DNA of 64,000 nucleotides, from contig NZ_JAGSOJ010000001.1 in the NCBI RefSeq assembly GCF_023684385.1, forward strand, positions 248,001-312,000, written 5' to 3'. Position numbers and translations under genes: made by a program. The notes under the pieces were generated by a model. That model did no database searches. It saw only the letters and a program-made list of their open reading frames with translations, and had not been told where the DNA came from. Position 1 is the stretch's first letter. Each line of letters starts with the position of its first letter. Below, one piece after another: positions 1 to 8,063 of this stretch. The stretch is from Oceanirhabdus seepicola. GTDB lineage: Bacteria; Bacillota; Clostridia; Clostridiales; Clostridiaceae.

Positions 1-88
1 AATCTGAGTGCATATCCTTTTCAATGTATATCCTTATCTTATTACAAACTTGATTAAAATCTATTTCTCCGTAAGTTATACTTTTCAC
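1..88 (-). CDS. Partial YkuK-like (DUF458, RNase H-like) protein, N-terminus only
   Basis: The gene enters from the left edge on the minus strand; only the first 29 codons are present. A GTG start at 88-86 lies 6 nt behind a strong GGAGGTG ribosome binding site (101-95). The visible residues begin MKSITYGEIDF and continue with an alternating charged/hydrophobic helix. The opening 'TYG..-F..V...I..YI' resembles the N-terminus of YkuK/DUF458 RNase H-fold proteins of Firmicutes. That assignment is tentative because the conserved GTDSQ-type motif would lie outside the window. The apparent plus-strand reading frame over the same stretch has no ribosome binding site and reads like antisense of AT-rich DNA. 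Confidence 0.45.
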   Translation of the reverse strand, partial: MKSITYGEIDFNQVCNKIRIYIEKDMHSD

Positions 89-288
89 CAACTACACCTC
101 CTGTCTATTTCTGTACTTATATTTTTAAAAACGGTTTACTTTAAATTTTTGTTATACTACTATAATATGCAGTTTCTATGTAATAATTTCATATCTAAAT
201 TACGCTCATCTTATAAATTATATACAGTATAATAAAACTAGTGATTTAATTGATATTATAAGCCTGCTAAATCCTTTTACCCAAAATA

Positions 289-333
289 AAAAGCTATCAA
301 AATGCTGTTATCTGAGCATTTTGATAGCTTTTA
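289..333. terminator. Bidirectional hairpin terminator
   Basis: AAAGCTATCAAAATGCT and its exact reverse complement flank a short loop, with A and T runs outside. It sits in the gap between the MerR remnant (minus strand) and the left-edge gene and can terminate the minus-strand unit ending at 381. Confidence 0.75.
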
Positions 334-380
334 CCTAGTTAATCTACTGTTTCAAGATACTAAATATTATTTAAATATTT

Positions 381-578
381 TTACATTGCAGTTTCTAATA
401 TCTTCATACTAATATCTAATGTTAAATCTTGTGTTTCTGATAATACTGTCATACCATATTTCTCTAATGATTCAATCACATAATCAATTTGAGGTAGTAA
501 TCCTTCTTTCTCACAGTATCTTAATGTATAGGCGGTTAACCCAACAATTCTTGCTGCCTTGCCTATTGTATATTCCAT
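381..578 (-). pseudogene. MerR-family regulator remnant (HTH only)
   Basis: A 65-residue frame opens with a clear MerR N-terminal winged-helix start (YTIGKAARIVGLTAYTLRYC, then EKEGLLP). The rest of the ~70-residue DNA-binding domain, the recognition wing ('NGYRxY' type) and the dimerisation coiled coil are missing. After GLLP it runs into an unrelated ~35-residue tail. Start codon and an AGAGG ribosome binding site are intact, so it may still be translated. The simplest reading is a gene that suffered an internal deletion or fusion; a shortened, still functional MerR-like peptide is less likely. It lies 26 bp downstream of the agmatine deiminase gene in the same direction. Confidence 0.6.
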
Positions 579-604
579 ATATATATGCCTCTAATTCTTT
601 AAGT

Positions 605-1762
605 TTATTTTAATTTTACAGGCTGTTGTTGTGTAACACAATGAATCATACCTCCGTATTGATACAGCTCTCTCACATCAATACCAACCACCTTACGTTT
701 AGGATAAAGTTCTTGTATTATTTCATTTGCTATATTATCATTTGGATCATTATAATTAGGAACTAGTACAACAGAATTTCCTATATAATAATTTGCATAA
801 GAGCCTTTATACCCTAAATCTTTTCCATTTTCTAAAACTACATTATTTTTACTTAGTGGTAAATAAATATACTCATATAATTTACCTTCAGCATTTTTTG
901 CATTCATTAATATCTCAATATCCTTATCAGAAACACCCCACTCTATTAAATCCTCTTCTTTCAGCGTAATGATTGTATATCCATCAAAAAATTTCGCAAA
1001 TCCATCAATATGAAAATCAGTAATATCAATACCTGCTACTCCATCTAGCCAAATAAAATTACTAACTCCATAGTATTCTCTTAAATACTCCTCAATCTCT
1101 TCTTCAGTTAAGTCAGGATTTCTATTACTATTTGTTACTGCACTACGAGTAGATAAAACACTTCCATTTCCATCTAATTCAATTGCCCCACCTTCAAGAA
1201 CAACATTATGCAACTCAACTCTTTCAATACCTAAGTCTTTACTGAGAATACTTGGAATTAAAATATCATTTTTGTATGGAGTTTTTTCACCCCACCCATT
1301 AAACCCCCAGTCCATCATTTTAAGATTCTGCTTATTATCATAAACAAAAATAGGACCGTTGTCTCTCACCCATACATCATCTGTGGGGTAAACATAAAAA
1401 TCAATTTTCTCCATATCTAAACTATGATCATTTATAATATTATAAACATGCTCCTTTTCAAATTCATCATACACAATAATGTGTACATTTTCTCCTTTAC
1501 TTAATTCACTAGCCATTTCTATCCAAATAGACTCAACACTCTCTTTATACCCTTCTCCATATGTTTTATCATGTGGCCATTGTAGCCAAGTTCCTTCATG
1601 TTCTTCTTTTTCATCAGGCATAGTGTATTTACCCATAATGTTATTTTTTTTCTCCTTTTTATCATAATTTCCTTCACTTAAATTCTCGTTGTGATGTATA
1701 CATCCTACAAGAACAAACAATATAAATATAGCACCAATACTTAAAACCATAATCTTTTTCAT
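605..1762 (-). CDS. Agmatine deiminase family lipoprotein
   Basis: A 385-aa member of the peptidylarginine deiminase/agmatine deiminase superfamily, which converts agmatine to N-carbamoylputrescine plus ammonia. Visible family signatures are MPDEKEEHEGTWLQWP near the N-terminus, the W-x-R-D-N-G-P substrate block, an internal HIDGF histidine motif, and the C-terminal GGMIHCVTQQQP with the nucleophilic cysteine (about C375). Unlike the usual cytosolic enzyme it begins with a lipoprotein signal: charged MKK, a hydrophobic stretch, then the lipobox LVGC with C21 as the lipidation site. It is therefore probably anchored outside the membrane. Start is the ATG behind GGAGGTATATGA. No arginine decarboxylase or carbamoylputrescine gene lies nearby, so the true substrate is open. 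Confidence 0.85.
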   Translation of the reverse strand: MKKIMVLSIGAIFILFVLVGCIHHNENLSEGNYDKKEKKNNIMGKYTMPDEKEEHEGTWLQWPHDKTYGEGYKESVESIWIEMASELSKGENVHIIVYDEFEKEHVYNIINDHSLDMEKIDFYVYPTDDVWVRDNGPIFVYDNKQNLKMMDWGFNGWGEKTPYKNDILIPSILSKDLGIERVELHNVVLEGGAIELDGNGSVLSTRSAVTNSNRNPDLTEEEIEEYLREYYGVSNFIWLDGVAGIDITDFHIDGFAKFFDGYTIITLKEEDLIEWGVSDKDIEILMNAKNAEGKLYEYIYLPLSKNNVVLENGKDLGYKGSYANYYIGNSVVLVPNYNDPNDNIANEIIQELYPKRKVVGIDVRELYQYGGMIHCVTQQQPVKLK

Positions 1763-1820
1763 TCATATACCTCCACTTTTTTATGTCACAAACATTATAA
1801 AGCTTCACATAGTGTTAAGG

Positions 1821-2621
1821 TCAAGATTTTTTTACGCTAATACTAACTTCTGTTACAAATGCATTTTTATCTATTGTAACAGACTCATCTGTATAGTATC
1901 TTTCAATATACGGTCCTTCTAAACTATAATTATTCAGTTTTGCCCAATTAATTAATGCTGCATAAGCATAACTAATATCATTATAATTTCCAAAATGAAT
2001 TGTACTTATATAATCGTACTCCTTAAAGAATTTAATATTAGTGTCTTTCAACTTACTATCTGTTAATATTGGTTGGCATACTTCCACTTCATACAAATTA
2101 TTATCATCTTCATTAATTGAATGAAAAATTGCAAAATACTTTCCATTTAATTTCGGATTTAATTTATTAACTGAATTTATAAGTTCCTCAAATAGTGCTT
2201 CTAACTGCTTTTCATCAACTACTCTTCTCAATGATACTCCATAGAATCCTTTTTTTCTTCCAGAAAATACATCATACGTATTTACAATATCTATTGTTGA
2301 ATTGCACTTAATATAACATTTCATTTCATCTATAATATCGAAATACTCATCAATATTTTTACTCAATTCATTTATTTTATTTTTATAAGAAATCTTTAAA
2401 CTATCTAAATCCATCTTTAAAATACTCTTTATTTCCTCAACTGAAAACTCGTACTTACGTAATAACTTTATTTTATTAATAAGTTCAATATCATTATCAG
2501 TATAATATCTATACCCATTAGTATCGTCTTTACGTGTCTTTAACAAAGCTTTTTCATCATAGTATCTTAACATCCTTTTTGATACCTTGACTATTTTTGA
2601 AAATTCTCCTATTTTATACAA
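1821..2621 (-). CDS. MerR-family regulator with GyrI-like effector domain (BmrR type)
   Basis: A 266-aa one-component regulator. Residues 1-70 form a MerR winged helix (YKIGEFSKIVKVSKRMLRYY, NGYRYY wing), followed by a coiled-coil dimerisation helix (about 75-115). A C-terminal GyrI-like/AraC-effector-binding domain (about 120-266) ends with the 'YYTDESVTID...TEVSISVKK' strand pattern typical of BmrR-like multidrug-binding domains. Translation probably starts at TTG, 9 nt behind GGAGG. It is divergent from the reductase operon starting at 2792, with only 170 bp between them, so it could control that operon. It carries no metal-type cysteines, so a small-molecule ligand is more likely than a metal. 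Confidence 0.85.
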   Translation of the reverse strand: MYKIGEFSKIVKVSKRMLRYYDEKALLKTRKDDTNGYRYYTDNDIELINKIKLLRKYEFSVEEIKSILKMDLDSLKISYKNKINELSKNIDEYFDIIDEMKCYIKCNSTIDIVNTYDVFSGRKKGFYGVSLRRVVDEKQLEALFEELINSVNKLNPKLNGKYFAIFHSINEDDNNLYEVEVCQPILTDSKLKDTNIKFFKEYDYISTIHFGNYNDISYAYAALINWAKLNNYSLEGPYIERYYTDESVTIDKNAFVTEVSISVKKS

Positions 2622-2717
2622 AACAAAAACCTCCTACATTAAAAATATAGTAAAAACCTCTTTCATCTAATCATACCTTCACAATATATTATATCAAAAT
2701 ATTATATTAAGCTTTAT

Positions 2718-2752
2718 TTAAGAATTTAATCACTTGAGATTAAGAAGTTAAT
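2718..2752 (+). promoter_or_regulatory. 22-bp-spaced direct repeat, candidate response-regulator box
   Basis: TTAAGAATTTAAT (2718-2730) and TTAAGAAGTTAAT (2740-2752) match at 12 of 13 positions and start exactly 22 bp apart, two helical turns. Tandem sites of this geometry are typical of OmpR/PhoB-family response regulators. The operon that follows encodes such a regulator (8064-8759), so autoregulation is the natural inference. No convincing -35/-10 pair was found by eye. Confidence 0.45.
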
Positions 2753-2791
2753 ATTAGAATAATTTATAAATAGATTTAGAAAGGAGACATT

Positions 2792-3991
2792 ATGGAATAT
2801 ATTACTTACTTAAAAGACACGATATATGATGATCATCTTATACATATAGAAACTTATCTTGAGAGAATTAAAAATGATAAAACAGCACCAGATAATATAA
2901 ACTTTTTTATAAAAGAGGCTTACAACTATTTTGCAGGTAAAAGCATAACAAATAATATAAAAATCGGTATGTTCGGAATTTACTTTCCTGAAGTATTCAT
3001 ATATGCCTTAGGTGCTCAACCTGTTTGGATATTAGGTGGTAGTACTGTTATGGGGGAGGCAGTTGATGATTATTTACCTCGTGATGTAGATCCTGTTGTC
3101 CGTTCTTCAATTGGTTATGCGAACATTGAAAAGATGGATCTTATTAAAGAGTGCAATCTATTCATAGTTCCTATGCTTTCTGACAGTATTAAAAAAGCAA
3201 TTCCCCTTTTCCCCAAACATGCAAATGTTCATGCTTTTGATGTTTGTCATCTTCTTTTTGATTCAAAAACATCTCAATGGGAAAATGAGATGAGGCTTAC
3301 TATTGAAAAACTTGAGGACATAACAGGTAAAAAATTAACTGTAGATAGCTTAAAAAAAGCAGCTACAAATATTAACAAAGCAAATAAGGTTTTATTATCA
3401 CTAAAAAAACTTTATGAGAGCGGAAAAATAAGCAATGAAGTCTACTTTTTCCTAAGACAAAGTTATTATATGACTCAAAATTTACCTTATTGGATAACAG
3501 AAATGGAATCAGCTATTAATCATTACAAAAAAGTTGATAATGAGGGAAAAGTAAAACCATTTGTAGCACTTGTAGGGTCTCATATTTATTCACCAAATGA
3601 TAAGATTCCAACTCTTCTTGATAACTTAGGGTTAATTGCGAAATATATGGATATAGGTTTGCCTTTACCTAATCATTACCATGGATTTGAAAGCATTCAA
3701 ACTAAGAATGATTTAGTAGACTTAATAGAAAATCAAGACTATAAGAAAACATTTGGTGCACACCACGTTAACCCTAATTCAACATATGTCCCTATTAATG
3801 AAGTATGTGGAATTGTATTTCATTTACTAAAAGGACAAGTAAACTATGCTTTTATGGCCGAACAACTTGATAGGTTCGCAACTGATAATGACATATCAAT
3901 GATAACTATAGAAACTGACTTCGGAAAAGCAGATTTAGAACAGATTAAAATTCGTATGGAAGCATTTAAAGAAATGCTGTCTCACGGTTAA
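2792..3991 (+). CDS. 2-hydroxyacyl-CoA dehydratase-fold protein lacking cluster cysteines
   Basis: A 399-aa protein of the HgdB/YjiM (FldB/FldC dehydratase) fold and a paralog of the protein at 5269. The fold signatures PEVFIYALG, PRDxxPVV and the C-terminal ETDFGxxDLxxIKIRxEAFxEML remain. However, every cysteine I can align with the second protein is replaced: C65 to G62, C84 to L81, C103 to D100, C133 to S130, and LRGC to LKGQ near the C-terminus; the CTC segment becomes HHV. It has only three cysteines, none at those positions, so it should not bind the iron-sulfur cluster of its relatives. First gene of the operon, with an AAAGGAG ribosome binding site. It could be a structural or substrate-binding partner of the canonical subunit. 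Confidence 0.8.
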   Translation: MEYITYLKDTIYDDHLIHIETYLERIKNDKTAPDNINFFIKEAYNYFAGKSITNNIKIGMFGIYFPEVFIYALGAQPVWILGGSTVMGEAVDDYLPRDVDPVVRSSIGYANIEKMDLIKECNLFIVPMLSDSIKKAIPLFPKHANVHAFDVCHLLFDSKTSQWENEMRLTIEKLEDITGKKLTVDSLKKAATNINKANKVLLSLKKLYESGKISNEVYFFLRQSYYMTQNLPYWITEMESAINHYKKVDNEGKVKPFVALVGSHIYSPNDKIPTLLDNLGLIAKYMDIGLPLPNHYHGFESIQTKNDLVDLIENQDYKKTFGAHHVNPNSTYVPINEVCGIVFHLLKGQVNYAFMAEQLDRFATDNDISMITIETDFGKADLEQIKIRMEAFKEMLSHG

Positions 3992-4004
3992 AAGGAGAAT
4001 ATTA

Positions 4005-4427
4005 ATGTTAGAACAAATAAAAAAAGATATTCTAAAGATTAAAGATTGGTGTGAAAAAAATAAAAAAATATCAGTCACTATAGCTTTAGTTATTGGTTCT
4101 GGTTTGGTTCTGGGTGAGATGTTCGATAGTGGTTATGATGAACATAGATATGAACAATCCCAACAGATCACAAACCAAGAAAGTACTAATGCTAGAAAAT
4201 TTAGTGGTGAGGGTAATGGCAGATTTGGTGGTGATGGTGAAGGTGGCGGTGGTGATGATAGAGCGACACTGAATCCTCAATTGGCACTTACTAATCTTCT
4301 TATTGTACTTGGTTCTGGAGCAATTGTAGGTGCCGGAGTATTTATTTATATATCATCAAGCAAGAAAAAAATAAAACCACTTCCGGTTTTATATAATCCA
4401 ATTAATAAAGATGACAAAGAGGTGTAA
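4005..4427 (+). CDS. Small membrane protein with Gly-rich loop, unknown function
   Basis: A 140-aa protein I do not recognise. It has a charged N-terminus (residues 1-25), a hydrophobic segment (about 25-40), a polar stretch rich in Gln/Asn, a strongly Gly/Asp-rich linker (about 68-85), a second membrane helix (about 92-116) and a Lys-rich tail. Two transmembrane helices with an acidic glycine loop between them are predicted. There are no cysteines or recognisable cofactor motifs. It lies 13 bp after the cysteine-free dehydratase paralog and 2 bp before the polyferredoxin gene, so it is almost certainly translated with them and may be an assembly or anchor subunit for the membrane part of the complex. 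Confidence 0.7.
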   Translation: MLEQIKKDILKIKDWCEKNKKISVTIALVIGSGLVLGEMFDSGYDEHRYEQSQQITNQESTNARKFSGEGNGRFGGDGEGGGGDDRATLNPQLALTNLLIVLGSGAIVGAGVFIYISSSKKKIKPLPVLYNPINKDDKEV

Positions 4428-4429
4428 TA

Positions 4430-5263
4430 ATGAAGCGTAGAGGGATTACAATTTTCAGATGGGTATGTCTAATTATAAGTTTTTTCTTCCTGCTGTTCAG
4501 TGGAAATTATATAGGTCAAAAAATTGAATGGATAAAGCTTCCTGTATTTTCATGTGCTTTATCCCCTTCCAGCGCAGTAGATAGTATATGTAAAACTGTA
4601 GTAGATATTGATGAGTGGATATTTAGCAGTACTATGTTATATACATTAATAGGGATAGGAGTTTTCCTTATTTTAATTAAGTTATTTGGAAGATTATTTT
4701 GTGGATATGTATGTCCATTTGGTTTCGTACAAGAAATTCTTTCATCTATAAGAAAAAAATTAAAATTACCATCCCTTAAATTTTCTCAAAAAACAGTAAC
4801 ATATTTTAATATATTCAAATGGGTTATGGTAATTGGTTTTATTCTTGGAATAGGCTACTGTGATTTATGTCCTATCAGATATATTATGCTTCCTCTTGCA
4901 GGAATGGTATCAGGGACTGATTTCTTAGGTATTATTTTAGCCGCTATCATCATCGGTTTAGCATTTTTCAAAGAACGTATCTTCTGCCAAATATGTCCTA
5001 TTGGTGCAATAGCAGGTGTTTGCAATAAGAGCTCTCTTGCAAGAATCAAAAAGAAAGGTGTTTCTTGCACACACTGTAGAGCATGTATTGAAGTATGTCC
5101 GATGGATATTCATGAGATTTACGAAGAACGTGAACAAACAAATTTAACAAAACAGGAATGTATTTACTGTATGAAATGCATAGAGATTTGTCCTGAGAAA
5201 GATGCTCTAAAATTTGAGATGTGTGGTAAAACAATTCTCAAATCAAAACGTAAAACGAGGTGA
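4430..5263 (+). CDS. NapH/NosR-like membrane polyferredoxin
   Basis: A 277-aa membrane iron-sulfur protein. About five transmembrane helices carry paired cytoplasmic CxxxCP/CxxCP motifs (C91-C95, C144-C147, C186-C189), as in NapH, NosR and MauN. Two classical 4Fe-4S ferredoxin motifs follow at the C-terminus (C213xxC216xxC219xxxC223P and C244xxC247xxC250xxxC254P). Such proteins pass electrons between a membrane donor and a cytoplasmic reductase. The stop codon overlaps the ribosome-binding region of the next gene, which encodes the cluster-bearing dehydratase-fold protein, so it is a strong candidate for that protein's electron supplier. Start is ATG behind GAGGTG. Confidence 0.85.
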   Translation: MKRRGITIFRWVCLIISFFFLLFSGNYIGQKIEWIKLPVFSCALSPSSAVDSICKTVVDIDEWIFSSTMLYTLIGIGVFLILIKLFGRLFCGYVCPFGFVQEILSSIRKKLKLPSLKFSQKTVTYFNIFKWVMVIGFILGIGYCDLCPIRYIMLPLAGMVSGTDFLGIILAAIIIGLAFFKERIFCQICPIGAIAGVCNKSSLARIKKKGVSCTHCRACIEVCPMDIHEIYEEREQTNLTKQECIYCMKCIEICPEKDALKFEMCGKTILKSKRKTR

Positions 5264-5268
5264 TAAAA

Positions 5269-6513
5269 ATGAATGATAAATATTTAGAACGTCAAAGAGA
5301 AAGATACAAACGTAATGTAGTAAAAATGTCTGGTTCAACTCTTGCTCAAATAGGAGAAACTGCAGTATCAGATATAAATATAGATTATTTTACAGACAAA
5401 CTTGATAGTTTATTTGTAAAACTTGAAAACACTGAAAAGAAACCTAAGATTGGAACTTATTGTGCAATGGCACCAGAAGAATTTATACATGCCCTTGGGT
5501 ATCATCCATTAAAATTATGCGGAAATCACCCAACAGCAGCCATGGCTGGTGAAGATTTAGCCCCACGTGATTCATGTCCTGTGGTAAAAGCATCAGTAGG
5601 TTTTCAACTCATGAATGTTATGCCTATATTTGACAACCTAGAGGCAGTTTTAATTCCTGGTTCTTGTGATGGTAAAAAGAAGGCAGCAGAGATTCTTCAA
5701 AATTTCGTACCAACTGTACCTATTCCAATTTATATGTCTAAAATCGATTATGGTTTTGAATTGCTAGTTGAAACATTTTATGGATTAGTATCAACACTTG
5801 AACAAATTACTGGAAAGAAGATTACAGCATCAAAGTTGAAAAGGGCTTGCAAGGATATTTCAAGAGCATCTAAAGAAGCATATAAGCTATATGAAGTTTT
5901 AGCAAGTGATAACAGTCCTATTAGTGGAACACAAGTTATGACAATTATGAGCACTTATGCTTATGATAACCCTATTGATTGGGCTCATAAAGTAAAGAAA
6001 CTGAATAATAAATTAATCAAAACTACACCTTATGAGAGTAAAAGAAAAAGACCTAAGCCAAGGATTATCATTGCAGGTTCACCTATAGGTTTTCCTAATT
6101 TCAAACTGCCCTATCTTCTAGAAACCTTAGGAGCAAAGGTTGTTTCAGATGAAAGTTGTCTTGCTGGAAGACTTTTATATGATCCTGTTCTTCCAGATAA
6201 TGATAGCCTTGATGGCCTAATCAGAGCAATTGCAGCAAGATATGTTGCACCTTGTACTTGCCCTACTTTTACTGAAATGGAAGATAGATTCTGTAAACTA
6301 GAACAAGTTAAAAATGACACAAAGGCAGATGGTATTATTTATAATGTTTTGAGAGGTTGTGTACCATTTGATTTTGAGCTAACTTATATTGAAAAATGGG
6401 CATCAAAACATGGAATACCAGTCCTTAAAGTTGAAACTGATTTTGGTACAGAAGATTATGAACCATTAAAAATAAGACTTGAAGCATTTATAGAAATGCT
6501 CGAGAGGAGATAA
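5269..6513 (+). CDS. Double-cubane-type 2-hydroxyacyl-CoA dehydratase-fold protein
   Basis: A 414-aa protein of the HgdB/YjiM family; a GTG at 5260 would add three residues, but the ATG at 5269 has the better GAGGTG spacing. Conserved cysteines lie at about 65 (TYCAMAPEE), 84 (LKLCGNHP), 103 (PRDSCPVV), 133 (PGSCDGKK), 297 (DESCLAGR), 329/331 (APCTCP) and 364 (LRGCVPFDFE). A single-gene, cysteine-rich version next to its own activase matches the double-cubane cluster proteins, which hold an [8Fe-9S] cluster and reduce small molecules such as acetylene in vitro. It differs from two-subunit acyl-CoA dehydratases in having no CoA-ligase or CoA-transferase neighbour. The physiological substrate cannot be told from sequence. 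Confidence 0.8.
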   Translation: MNDKYLERQRERYKRNVVKMSGSTLAQIGETAVSDINIDYFTDKLDSLFVKLENTEKKPKIGTYCAMAPEEFIHALGYHPLKLCGNHPTAAMAGEDLAPRDSCPVVKASVGFQLMNVMPIFDNLEAVLIPGSCDGKKKAAEILQNFVPTVPIPIYMSKIDYGFELLVETFYGLVSTLEQITGKKITASKLKRACKDISRASKEAYKLYEVLASDNSPISGTQVMTIMSTYAYDNPIDWAHKVKKLNNKLIKTTPYESKRKRPKPRIIIAGSPIGFPNFKLPYLLETLGAKVVSDESCLAGRLLYDPVLPDNDSLDGLIRAIAARYVAPCTCPTFTEMEDRFCKLEQVKNDTKADGIIYNVLRGCVPFDFELTYIEKWASKHGIPVLKVETDFGTEDYEPLKIRLEAFIEMLERR

Positions 6514-6517
6514 AAAT

Positions 6518-7321
6518 ATGAATGATAAATATTATGTAGGATTTGATGCGGGATCAACCTATGTTAAGTCGGCTTTAATAAAAGGAAATGAAGTAATTGC
6601 CACAAAAGTTATGGCTACTGGAATAGATAATGTTAAAACTTCAGAATTATTACTTGAAAGCTTAATGGAAGAAGCAAAAATTAAAAGAGATGATATTGCA
6701 TTTATTAACGCAACTGGTTACAGCAGAAGAACTCTTGATTTAGCTGATGATACAATATCCGAAATTACTGCACATGCTTATGGTATCAGATTAACTGCAC
6801 CAAAAGAAGCTGAAAATATCGGTCTTATAATTGATATAGGAGGACAAGACAGTAAGATTATATGTCTTGATGAAAATTATCAAGTTAAAAACTTTACAAT
6901 GAATGATAAATGTGCAGCTGGTACTGGAAAATTCATTGAGGTAATTGCACAACTTCTTGAAACAACTATTGATAAAGTTGGTGAATTATCCCTTCAAAGT
7001 TTATCACCGTGTCAGATTAACAGCATTTGTGTTGTTTTTGCTCAGACTGAGGTTGTATCACTTGTGGCACAAAAGAAAAACAGAAATGACATTCTTGCAG
7101 GAATGCATATTTCAATGGCAAAACGTGTTTCTAAAATGGCAAGAAAGTATAAAACCAAAGGAAGCATCGTTATGACAGGTGGAGGAGCCTTAAACGAGGG
7201 TCTTAGAATTGCATTTGAAGATGAACTAATGACAGATGTATATAGAGCAAACCATCCACAATTCAATGGAGCTATTGGTGCCGCTCTTATTGGTCAAATT
7301 CAACATGAAAAGGAGGCATAA
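6518..7321 (+). CDS. Acyl-CoA dehydratase activase (BadF/HgdC family, ATP-dependent)
   Basis: A 267-aa ASKHA-fold ATPase that injects a low-potential electron into its partner at the cost of ATP. Visible are the phosphate-binding loop FDAGSTYVKSAL (about 9-20), DIGGQDSK (106-113), the cluster cysteine in NDKCAAGTGKF (C132), the second in ICVVFAQTE (C171), and the adenosine loop VMTGGGALNEG. One cysteine pair per monomer bridges a [4Fe-4S] cluster at the homodimer interface in HgdC. Length is standard. It starts 4 bp after the double-cubane-type gene behind GAGGAGAT, so the two are coupled as in known activase-component pairs. Confidence 0.92.
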   Translation: MNDKYYVGFDAGSTYVKSALIKGNEVIATKVMATGIDNVKTSELLLESLMEEAKIKRDDIAFINATGYSRRTLDLADDTISEITAHAYGIRLTAPKEAENIGLIIDIGGQDSKIICLDENYQVKNFTMNDKCAAGTGKFIEVIAQLLETTIDKVGELSLQSLSPCQINSICVVFAQTEVVSLVAQKKNRNDILAGMHISMAKRVSKMARKYKTKGSIVMTGGGALNEGLRIAFEDELMTDVYRANHPQFNGAIGAALIGQIQHEKEA

Positions 7322-7324
7322 AAT

Positions 7325-8002
7325 ATGGATACTTCCTTAGCATTTGGTACAGCATTGCTTACTGCAATTGCTATAGGTTTAGGTTGCGGAATTGGATGTG
7401 GTTCTATATCCACTCCCTTTATTATAACTAAACTTTTAGGAGATCAAAAGAACTCTAAAGAATCAATTTTTGCCCTTTTAAGTTTTGTTTTTGGTAAAGT
7501 AATTACCTTAGTTATATTAGGTGCTCTCACTTCTATAATAGGGGGTGAAGTGCTTAGCCTAATATCAGGTGTACTCCCTTTTGATTTAAGTATATTCTTT
7601 AGATTAGCCTGTATATTATTTGGTTTATCTATTCTTTATAAAACAATAAAAAAGAAGGATAAATGCGCTAGTAAATGTGCCGGCTGTAATAGTGGTATCC
7701 TTGAAAAACCAAGTTTATGGAAGACTCAATCCTATTTTCTTTCTGGAGTCTTATACGCATTAACCCCTTGTCCCCCATTAACAGCTGTTCTCATTTATGC
7801 AGTTACAATTAATCCTTTATCTGCAGCAATATTATTAGCTGTATTTGGACTTGCAAACTCTATCACACCTTTAGTTATATATGCACCTTTAACTGGGTAT
7901 ATAGTTGTTAGAATGAAGAAAGAGATCCCAAAATATATAGGAGGAGTTCAAATTCTAGCAGGGGTGTTGTTAATAATTCTTGGTACTGGCTTAATTGTAT
8001 AA
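7325..8002 (+). CDS. CcdA/DsbD-like cysteine-bearing membrane protein
   Basis: A 225-aa protein with about six transmembrane helices of the DsbD/CcdA/UreH-like transmembrane superfamily. It is cysteine-rich for its size: a GCGIGCGSISTP block in helix 1 (C21, C25), a TPCPP motif in helix 4 (C149), and a loop cluster KCASKCAGC (C114, C118, C121). In CcdA/DsbD the helix-1 and helix-4 cysteines shuttle reducing equivalents across the membrane; here the helix-1 cysteines are slightly shifted and doubled. The loop cysteines might bind a metal. It begins 4 bp after the activase gene behind GGAGG. A role in redox balance or metal/sulfur supply to the reductase is inferred, not shown. Confidence 0.7.
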   Translation: MDTSLAFGTALLTAIAIGLGCGIGCGSISTPFIITKLLGDQKNSKESIFALLSFVFGKVITLVILGALTSIIGGEVLSLISGVLPFDLSIFFRLACILFGLSILYKTIKKKDKCASKCAGCNSGILEKPSLWKTQSYFLSGVLYALTPCPPLTAVLIYAVTINPLSAAILLAVFGLANSITPLVIYAPLTGYIVVRMKKEIPKYIGGVQILAGVLLIILGTGLIV

Positions 8003-8063
8003 TTATTATAATTTAATTGCGTTTTTAAATAACTTTTTATAAAATTAGTTAAGAGGTGAAGTA

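Noticed and set aside
8..232. Plus-strand 74-codon open frame at the left edge
   Set aside because: It has no ribosome binding site, is rich in Phe/Leu/Tyr from AT-rich DNA and lies antisense to a minus-strand start with a strong GGAGGTG site.
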